Origin: Opitutales bacterium
Lineage (GTDB): Bacteria; Verrucomicrobiota; Verrucomicrobiia; Opitutales; JAIRKQ01
Reading direction: 5' to 3'
Assembly (NCBI GenBank): GCA_029059365.1
Contig: JAIDVZ010000016.1
Coordinates: forward strand, 1-5,200
DNA: 5,200 bases
Part shown: in pieces, positions 1 to 5,200 of the stretch
Numbering within the stretch: position 1 is the stretch's first letter
Layout of the letters: each line of letters starts with the position of its first letter
Program-made: the position numbers and the translations under genes
Notes under the pieces: model-generated
What the model was told of the DNA's origin: nothing
What the model saw: the letters and a program-made list of their open reading frames with translations, nothing else
Databases searched by the model: none

Positions 1-34
1 GTAAAATTTTGTCAAACGTTTGTTTTTTGTATCT
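1..34. other. 3' flank of the fusion gene with a short palindrome and a minus-strand TTGACA
   Basis: These bases lie beyond the TAA stop (35-37) of the minus-strand fusion gene. They contain the 10-bp palindrome CAAACGTTTG (13-22), followed on the plus strand by a run of six Ts (23-28), which resembles a weak terminator for plus-strand transcription entering from the left. On the minus strand, TTGACA (15-10) is a perfect -35 hexamer, but the matching -10 would fall outside the window. Nothing here can be called firmly. Confidence 0.25.
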
Positions 35-1975
35 TTACTCCCGAATAATTGGGAAAATGCCATCCATGATAGAGGTTGTTGCCGAAAATACACTTTCAAC
101 AGCTACATCTTCGATTGGGAATCCTCCTTTTGCTGGGCATGCCTCTGGGCGAATAATAATGCTTTCTGCTTGAAAAATTGGGCCTGTACGCACTGCGTTT
201 GTTGGGCCAAATATACATACAACCGGACGACCGAACATATTGGCAATATGCATACCTCCGCTATCGCATGCGATAACCAGATCATCAGCTTGAATATTTT
301 CGCTTAATTCCAGAAGTGTGGTTGTTCCGCACATTTGACGGATGTTTCGTTTACCGAATCCAAGTGCAATTTTTTCCGCTATTGGGGCGTCTAATTCACT
401 TCCGTATAAACGAAGTTGTATACCCGGGTAGCGATGTATTAAACGTTCTATTAAAATCTTCCAATAATCGAATGGCCAACGCTTAGTTGGATTGTTAGAA
501 GATCCGCACATAATCCCAATCGAGTGCTCAATTGGTGCACCAGGGGAAATTTCTAAACAAAATCGATACGGTGTATAATTAATATCTTGGGTTAATCCAT
601 ATGTTTGCAAAAATTTAGCCCAGCATACTGTTTGATGGGTGTTAGATTGATCAATTTCAGGCGGAAACTTAAATACGTCTGTGAGTAATGGACGTCTACG
701 ATTTTTGTATATCCCTAATCTGCTTGTTGCGTTTATTAACCACGCTTCAAGGTCTCCGCGTATAGAATTTGTAAAAACGATATGCGCATCTGGATACAGT
801 TTGCGATATTTCAGCATTTGAAAAAAATATTTCGTCCCTTTATTGGGCAACTGTATATAATTATCGGCCAGGTTCAATCGTTCCAGTAAATCAACATATT
901 GTGTTTGACAGAAGATTGTTACTTCAACATCTGGTCGGCAGCGTCTAAGTTCGCGTAAAATTGGAACAGACATTACGACATCACCAAGCCAATTTGGGAG
1001 CCGGACAAATATGCGAAACGTTTTAGGAAATGTTTTATAATCAAAGAATTGTTTTGTTTCTTCTAGCCAATTACGGGTTTTTCTAACAGAAAAAAGGAAT
1101 CTCTTATCGCTTGTTGTTTTCCATCGATTGTGTGCCCATAGCCAGTCAGAGCACGCTTCATCGCTTGAACAAATTAACTTTTCAAGCCACTGGTTTGCGG
1201 CTAATGTCGGCCAAGCTATAGACGGGCAATTGTTGCACAACTTTTCAATTTTAATTGTTGCTTTCCATGTATCTGTACGTTGGGCAGATAAGCAGTATAT
1301 CGGGACGTTATATCTTGTTGCCAACACCCCTGGCATCTCCGTGGATTGAGCAAATCTGCCTAAAAATGTGGTTGTTGCTCCACTACATCCGGCGTTTTGA
1401 TCAAACAACATAGCAATGATGTTGTTTTGTTTAAGCATTGCCATCGTCTGTATGAGTCCGCGCTTCCGCGATAGTAGTTTAAGCCCAAAACGCTCTCTGG
1501 ATTTTTTAATATGCTTTTCTAATGCCTTGTTAGCAAATGGTCTATAAATTACCCCAATCTGTGGAATATCATCTTCATGCAATAGATAAGGAATAAAAGT
1601 TAACGCTTCTATAAGTGTGGTATGCGGTATAAGAATAATTGCACCGCGGCCGCTATCCTCTATGGCGTGGATTGTATGAGCTACAGATGGGGAAAGAGAA
1701 AAGCTATTTTTTATCCTTTTTTTTGTTAAATACCCACAAGCAAGCGATAGCATTCCAAGCTCTATCATGCGATGGAAGCTTTCCTTACAAATTTTTGTAG
1801 CCCATTCTTTGGAATGCTCTGGGAATGCATGGTCGAGATTGGATAATGCAATTTTACGGCGTGATGGTATCAAATAAAATACACACTCACCGATAAACAC
1901 ACTGATGCCGTGTATTACTTTATTGGGCAAACGTGATAGCAGAAACCCAAGACCTTTTAACAGAAATAGCACCAC
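35..1975 (-). CDS. waaF: Fusion protein: lipid A acyltransferase (LpxL/HtrB type) + ADP-heptose:LPS heptosyltransferase II (WaaF type)
   Basis: This 646-residue protein joins two LPS enzymes. Residues 1-40 form a hydrophobic N-terminal anchor ending in basic residues, as in LpxL. Residues about 40-288 are the acyltransferase: H118 and E123 form the HX4E catalytic motif (PHTTLIEA), followed by YRPFANK (144-150), FDQNAG (191-196), FLGRFA (204-209) and WLWAHNRWK (278-286), all typical of LpxL/HtrB. Residues about 290-318 are a charged linker with no methionine. Residues 320-646 are a GT9 heptosyltransferase, with LPNWLGD (326-332), TKRWP (497-501), CDSGGMH (570-576) and FGPT (589-592). E. coli LpxL is about 306 residues and WaaF about 348, so both halves are near full length. 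The start is GTG at 1975; a second GTG follows directly, and an in-frame TAA lies six codons upstream. No strong Shine-Dalgarno is visible. Both activities are expected at the cytoplasmic face of the inner membrane on Kdo-lipid A substrates. The families are secure; which acyl chain is added and the exact heptose acceptor are inferred. Confidence 0.88.
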   Translation of the reverse strand: MVLFLLKGLGFLLSRLPNKVIHGISVFIGECVFYLIPSRRKIALSNLDHAFPEHSKEWATKICKESFHRMIELGMLSLACGYLTKKRIKNSFSLSPSVAHTIHAIEDSGRGAIILIPHTTLIEALTFIPYLLHEDDIPQIGVIYRPFANKALEKHIKKSRERFGLKLLSRKRGLIQTMAMLKQNNIIAMLFDQNAGCSGATTTFLGRFAQSTEMPGVLATRYNVPIYCLSAQRTDTWKATIKIEKLCNNCPSIAWPTLAANQWLEKLICSSDEACSDWLWAHNRWKTTSDKRFLFSVRKTRNWLEETKQFFDYKTFPKTFRIFVRLPNWLGDVVMSVPILRELRRCRPDVEVTIFCQTQYVDLLERLNLADNYIQLPNKGTKYFFQMLKYRKLYPDAHIVFTNSIRGDLEAWLINATSRLGIYKNRRRPLLTDVFKFPPEIDQSNTHQTVCWAKFLQTYGLTQDINYTPYRFCLEISPGAPIEHSIGIMCGSSNNPTKRWPFDYWKILIERLIHRYPGIQLRLYGSELDAPIAEKIALGFGKRNIRQMCGTTTLLELSENIQADDLVIACDSGGMHIANMFGRPVVCIFGPTNAVRTGPIFQAESIIIRPEACPAKGGFPIEDVAVESVFSATTSIMDGIFPIIRE

Positions 1976-1988
1976 TGTTTTATACCCG

Positions 1989-2018
1989 TTGAATTAACAT
2001 TTGACCAATTTGTATAAG
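1989..2018 (+). promoter_or_regulatory. Candidate sigma70-type promoter for waaC
   Basis: TTGAAT (1989-1994) and TATAAG (2013-2018) are separated by 18 bp, matching 4 of 6 and 5 of 6 consensus bases. Transcription would begin near 2025, giving a leader of about 26 nt. A weaker alternative is TTGACC (2001-2006) with TATACA (2022-2027) at 15 bp. In AT-rich DNA such matches occur by chance, so this is a candidate only. Confidence 0.4.
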
Positions 2019-2028
2019 GAATATACAA
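2010..2028. promoter_or_regulatory. Inverted repeat, possible shared operator
   Basis: TTGTATA (2010-2016) and TATACAA (2022-2028) form a perfect 7+7 bp dyad around the 5-bp spacer AGGAA. It covers the candidate -10 boxes of both divergent promoters (2013-2018 plus, 2025-2020 minus). A dimeric regulator bound here would block both. Alternatively the symmetry may simply reflect two back-to-back -10 elements. No known regulator site was recognised. Confidence 0.4.
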
Positions 2029-2048
2029 GCGATGCAAGTTTTTTTGAA
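2020..2048 (-). promoter_or_regulatory. Candidate sigma70-type promoter for the acyltransferase-WaaF fusion gene
   Basis: Read on the minus strand, TTCAAA (2048-2043) and TATATT (2025-2020) are 17 bp apart, matching 4 of 6 and 5 of 6 consensus bases. Transcription would start near 2013, with a leader of about 38 nt before the GTG at 1975. It is back-to-back with the candidate waaC promoter. The boxes are imperfect, so confidence is low. Confidence 0.35.
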
Positions 2049-2050
2049 TC

Positions 2051-2989
2051 ATGAGGATATTGGTGATAAAGCCATCCAGTTTGGGTGATATCATACACGG
2101 ATTACAGGTGGTTGCTATCATTAAGAGACATTTGCCAGACGTTACGATTGATTGGGTGGTTCGCGATTGCTGGGAAGACGTTATTCGAGCTAGTAAATTG
2201 GTAAATAAGATCTTTTTATTTTATCGGCATGGAGGTATACGAAAATTTTTCAAATTAATACATAACATTCGTAGGCAGAAATATGATGCTGTACTGGATA
2301 TGCAAGGGTTGGCACGTACTGGGGTTTTAACATACTTGAGCCGTGCCGCGCGTAAAATTGGCAGATGGGATGCCCGTGAATTTTCGCGTTTAGCTTATAA
2401 CGAAATCATCGAACGCCCACAAGGGAAGCATGCGATCGATATTTTATTGCAGTTTTTACCTAAATTGGGAATACCTGCCAATTTCGAAGCATGTCTAACA
2501 TTCCAGTTACCAAGCTCTTCCATCGCAAAGCTATCAAAGTGCATATCGCCAAGGTATGTTTTACTCTTCCCAGAGAGTAGACGTGTTGAAAAGCAGTGGC
2601 CGTATTTTGTTCAATTTGCAGAAAAATTTGCTTCAAAATATGAGGCTATGCAATTTATTATTGTTGGGCAGACTGCGATAGATGTCCAGTTTAAATCGGC
2701 AAATATTCTCAACTTAACAGGTCGCACATCTATGATGGATGTACTGAGGCTCATACAAAATTGTTCATTGTTGGTTGCGAACGATAGTGCTCCAATACAT
2801 ATTGGCGCAGCGATGGGAAAGCCAATAATTGCATTTTTTGGCCCAACGGATCCATCAAAATTTGGGCCATATCCGGTGTCTGCTAGCGACCATGTTATCG
2901 TTAAGTGCGATAATTTACCTGGTTTAATAGTTGATGAAGCCTGGGATGTAGTATCAAGTAAGATCGATAAATTCTTGCATGACGATTAA
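2051..2989 (+). CDS. waaC: ADP-heptose:LPS heptosyltransferase I (WaaC/RfaC type, GT9)
   Basis: This 312-residue protein is a GT-B fold glycosyltransferase of family GT9, close to the length of E. coli WaaC (about 320). WaaC transfers the first L-glycero-D-manno-heptose from ADP-heptose to Kdo of Kdo2-lipid A on the cytoplasmic side of the inner membrane. Visible motifs are the N-terminal MRILVIKPSSLGD, whose D13 corresponds to the proposed catalytic aspartate of WaaC; DMQGLART (83-90), like the DxQGLxRS of WaaC; FPESRRVEKQWP (173-184), matching the ADP-binding K-x-WP loop with K181; and ANDSAPIHIGAA (243-254) leading to FFGPTDP (262-268). The DMQGL motif and N-terminus favour WaaC over WaaF or a GT9 of unknown acceptor. 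The ATG at 2051 gives the canonical N-terminus and follows an in-frame TGA at 2045-2047. The leader has seven Ts but no Shine-Dalgarno. It is divergent from the fused WaaF gene, so heptose steps I and II are neighbours. Confidence 0.85.
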   Translation: MRILVIKPSSLGDIIHGLQVVAIIKRHLPDVTIDWVVRDCWEDVIRASKLVNKIFLFYRHGGIRKFFKLIHNIRRQKYDAVLDMQGLARTGVLTYLSRAARKIGRWDAREFSRLAYNEIIERPQGKHAIDILLQFLPKLGIPANFEACLTFQLPSSSIAKLSKCISPRYVLLFPESRRVEKQWPYFVQFAEKFASKYEAMQFIIVGQTAIDVQFKSANILNLTGRTSMMDVLRLIQNCSLLVANDSAPIHIGAAMGKPIIAFFGPTDPSKFGPYPVSASDHVIVKCDNLPGLIVDEAWDVVSSKIDKFLHDD

Positions 2990-3015
2990 TTTTTTTCTAA
3001 AGCTCTCGTCGAGTC

Positions 3016-5200
3016 ATGAAAGTAAGTCTAAACTGGTTGAAAAGATACATCGATATTAAGTCCGAGGTCGAAGATCTGGTCGAATTATTTACTGCAATTG
3101 GGATAGAAGTCGAAGGTATTGAATCGATAGGTTTAAAGCAACAAAATTCATTGATTGTTGGGGAAATTCAAAAGATCGATGCACATCCAAATGCTGATAA
3201 ATTAGCGGTTTGTCAAGTATGTGTCGGAGAAAACGACATTCGACAAATTGTGTGTGGAGCGAAGAATTTTAAGTTGATGGATCATGTTCCCGTTGCGCTC
3301 CCGGGTACTGTGTTACCTGGTAATATTGAAATTATTGAGAGTAATCTTCGAGGTGTGGCATCTCGCGGTATGATGTGTAGCGGCCGTGAACTTGGCATTG
3401 GCGACGATCATTCTGGATTGTTGATTTTGGACAAGTCAACTAAGATTGGGACGGTTTTGCACGATGTTATTGAGGTGGTAAATGACACAATTTTCGATCT
3501 TTCGGTAACATCAAATCGTGGAGATTGTTTGAGCTATTTAGGTATCGCACGTGAACTTGGTTGTAAGTTAAATTTGCCGGTAAATGTACCAAATGTTGCG
3601 GTAATGAAACCAGCAGGGAAGGGGCTTATATCAAATATCTCAATTAAATCGGATGATTGCCAAGCATATTATGGATTTTGTATCTCCGGTGTCAAAATCG
3701 GAGAAAGTCCAGACTGGTTAGTGCGTGATCTTGGAGCATCAGGTATAAAGTCTATAAACAATGTAGTCGATATTTGTAATTGGGTAATGCTCGAGACTGG
3801 CAATCCGCTACATGCATTTGATGTGAACAAAATAAAGGGACACGAGCTTGTTATTCGCCGTGCTTCCGATGGGGAATCGATAATTGGGCTTGATAATAAA
3901 GAACATCTGTTGAACAATTCCGTTACTGTAATTGCTGATACAAAAGAACCGCTGGTAATTGCTGGTATTATCGGTAGTATTGATGCGGAAATTGATGATT
4001 CTTCTACCGATATTCTGATCGAATCTGCATGTTTTGACCATGCCGCTATAATGCGCGCTTCCAGGATGCTAAATGTTTGCACCGATAGTTCATATCGATT
4101 TGCTCGGATGGTTGATGGTACATCTTGCAAGCATTCTGGGGAAAGGGCAGTTGAGCTTATTACACAAATTACCGGTGGTCGATATGAGCAATATCTGCCG
4201 ACAAAGGAATTTCGGCAAGAGAAAAGGTCGATTACGATTACTGACAAATTTGTAGCCGATAAGCTTGGGTTTGTTCTCGATCATAAATATATTTGTGATG
4301 TTTTGTCCAGCCTAGGGTTTCTTGTGGAAGATAGTCCTGATGGGCTTAAACTTACTATTCCTAGTTTCCGTCAGGATATTGAACGTCCAATCGATGTTGT
4401 TGAGGAATGTTTACGTGTATATGGTACGGATAAAATCCCTAATATTCCAGTAAGCATAAATGGGGTACATCGAGCCGATCACAAGGCGTATACTTTTTCT
4501 CTAAATTCCCGCAAAACATTATCGGAACATGGTTTTTTTGAGTGTTATAATTATTCGCTTACTAGCGATGAGATGGTTCATGATTTTCTTGGTACGGATG
4601 TGTTGGTCAAGCTTCAAAATCCATTATCTGCTGATCAAACATCTTACCGACAATCATTATTACCCGGAATATTAGGGGCGTTGAAACTAAACATTAAAAA
4701 TGGAAATTCGGATGATAGATTTTTTGAAATCGGGAAAGTTGCAGCTCAGGTAAACGGTAAAATTAATGAATATTTAGCTGTTAGTTTTATCGCGCTGGAG
4801 GAACCGCAGGCTAGGGCGTTAAATAAGCACAAAATCGGGTTTGATTATGTAAAAAAAATCTGTTTTGAGGTGCTGACTCACATTGCGAATACCGTTCAAG
4901 TCAAGTTGCAGCCGATAGGAAATAGTACATTGTGGCAGCCAGAATATTCGGCCGAATATTCCCAGCTCGGACGTTCAGGATTAGACGTTAAGTGCGGGTT
5001 GTTGAATAAGTACTCTCTTAAAGGATTTTTTGATATAAAACAGAATGTTTGGGGTGCGGAGATGATAATTGCAGATTCTGTTTTTTCTCGAAAAAGTTCG
5101 GTGAAAACGTATAGGCCATTCAGCCAGTTCCCCCGTATCACCAAAGATGTTTCAATCGTTGTTAATCGGGATGAACAAACCGGTGAGGTGAAGCATCTAC
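3016..5200 (+). CDS. pheT: Phenylalanyl-tRNA synthetase beta subunit, 3' end beyond the window
   Basis: The frame is open from ATG 3016 to the right edge: 728 codons plus one base, against about 795 residues in E. coli. PheT pairs with PheS in an (alpha-beta)2 enzyme that charges tRNA-Phe; the beta subunit provides editing of Tyr-tRNA-Phe and tRNA binding. Domains in order are: the N-terminal MKVSLNWLKRYI; the OB-fold tRNA-binding domain, about 40-150, with HPNADKL (57-63); the B3/B4 editing domain, about 210-375, with GNPLHAFD (262-269) and IESACF (335-340); the B5 domain, about 405-475, in which D454, D460, E463 and E464 reproduce the D-x5-D-x2-EE magnesium pattern; the inactive class II-like core, about 480-690; and the start of the FDX-ACB domain at YRPFSQFPR (699-707), which is cut. 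The start gives the family N-terminus, but no Shine-Dalgarno is evident. pheS does not precede it, unlike the common pheST operon. It lies 26 bp after waaC, so co-transcription is plausible. Confidence 0.96.
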   Translation, partial: MKVSLNWLKRYIDIKSEVEDLVELFTAIGIEVEGIESIGLKQQNSLIVGEIQKIDAHPNADKLAVCQVCVGENDIRQIVCGAKNFKLMDHVPVALPGTVLPGNIEIIESNLRGVASRGMMCSGRELGIGDDHSGLLILDKSTKIGTVLHDVIEVVNDTIFDLSVTSNRGDCLSYLGIARELGCKLNLPVNVPNVAVMKPAGKGLISNISIKSDDCQAYYGFCISGVKIGESPDWLVRDLGASGIKSINNVVDICNWVMLETGNPLHAFDVNKIKGHELVIRRASDGESIIGLDNKEHLLNNSVTVIADTKEPLVIAGIIGSIDAEIDDSSTDILIESACFDHAAIMRASRMLNVCTDSSYRFARMVDGTSCKHSGERAVELITQITGGRYEQYLPTKEFRQEKRSITITDKFVADKLGFVLDHKYICDVLSSLGFLVEDSPDGLKLTIPSFRQDIERPIDVVEECLRVYGTDKIPNIPVSINGVHRADHKAYTFSLNSRKTLSEHGFFECYNYSLTSDEMVHDFLGTDVLVKLQNPLSADQTSYRQSLLPGILGALKLNIKNGNSDDRFFEIGKVAAQVNGKINEYLAVSFIALEEPQARALNKHKIGFDYVKKICFEVLTHIANTVQVKLQPIGNSTLWQPEYSAEYSQLGRSGLDVKCGLLNKYSLKGFFDIKQNVWGAEMIIADSVFSRKSSVKTYRPFSQFPRITKDVSIVVNRDEQTGEVKHL
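4942..4961. repeat. Perfect 20-bp palindrome inside pheT
   Basis: GAATATTCGG is followed immediately by its exact reverse complement CCGAATATTC. The 8-bp palindrome GAATATTC thus occurs twice, 12 bp apart, and the reading frame encodes a repeated EYS (EYSAEYS, residues 644-650). The sequence is certain; any function (protein site, or a hairpin without a loop) is unknown, and it may only be a small in-frame duplication. Confidence 0.5.

Larger units (their letters stand above)
1976..2050. promoter_or_regulatory. Divergent intergenic control region between the waaF fusion and waaC
   Basis: These 75 AT-rich bases separate two start codons pointing away from each other, so promoters for both genes must lie here or inside the opposing genes. 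Sigma70-like candidates exist on both strands, and a dyad sits between them (separate entries). Neither start has a clear Shine-Dalgarno. The location is certain; the regulatory role is inferred from geometry. Confidence 0.7.

Noticed and set aside
20..307. Plus-strand open frame of 95 codons
   Set aside because: It lies opposite the WaaF domain, whose motifs are clear; its product is Cys/Trp-rich with no recognisable domain, so it is a shadow frame.
1018..1108. Assembly or frameshift artefact joining two separate genes
   Set aside because: The frame is continuous through a charged linker with sensible codons, and both domain ends align at natural boundaries, so a real fusion is the simpler reading from this sequence.
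1646..1653. GCGGCCGC (NotI site) in AT-rich DNA
   Set aside because: It is explained by Gly-Arg-Gly codons just before the acyltransferase HX4E motif; no sign of a vector junction or foreign insert.
2987..3015. Possible terminator between waaC and pheT (T run after the waaC stop)
   Set aside because: The T run at 2990-2997 has no GC-rich hairpin before it, and CTCGTCGAG at 3005-3013 cannot form a hairpin with a usable loop.
3669..4247. Minus-strand open frame of 192 codons inside pheT
   Set aside because: It is fully antisense to the conserved PheT editing domain; the Ser/Ile-rich product has no domain signature and no supporting ribosome site.
4896..5144. Minus-strand open frame of 82 codons inside pheT
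   Set aside because: It is antisense to the PheT core and FDX-ACB start, with no recognisable protein features.

Overview
The window is an ordinary-looking, gene-dense piece of an AT-rich Gram-negative bacterial chromosome (roughly 40% GC by eye). It holds three protein genes and no RNA gene, insertion sequence, CRISPR array or phage feature that I can see. Two genes build the inner part of lipopolysaccharide (LPS); the third is a housekeeping tRNA synthetase subunit cut by the right edge. The presence of both heptosyltransferases and a lipid A acyltransferase shows an outer-membrane organism. The domain fusion and the uncoupled pheT suggest a lineage outside the classical Proteobacteria, perhaps Verrucomicrobiota. 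That placement is an impression from sequence style and cannot be proven here.

Layout: positions 1-34 are the 3' flank of the first gene and hold a short palindrome and an isolated minus-strand TTGACA. On the minus strand (1975-35) lies a 646-residue two-domain protein. Its N-terminal part is an LpxL/HtrB-type lipid A acyltransferase and its C-terminal part is an ADP-heptose:LPS heptosyltransferase II (WaaF type). A 75-bp divergent intergenic region (1976-2050) follows. It contains a perfect 7+7 inverted repeat that covers the best candidate -10 boxes on both strands. On the plus strand (2051-2989) lies a heptosyltransferase I (WaaC type). After 26 bp comes pheT (from 3016), the phenylalanyl-tRNA synthetase beta subunit, open to the end of the window and cut within its C-terminal anticodon-binding domain.

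How the genes work together: WaaC would add the first heptose to Kdo-lipid A and WaaF the second, at the cytoplasmic face of the inner membrane. The acyltransferase half of the fusion would add a secondary acyl chain to the same lipid-linked substrate. The divergent layout over one shared control region would allow coordinated expression of both heptose steps. pheT may be co-transcribed with waaC, since no convincing terminator or promoter separates them. The item most worth a second look is the single-polypeptide acyltransferase-heptosyltransferase fusion; I found no other candidate for a new system.
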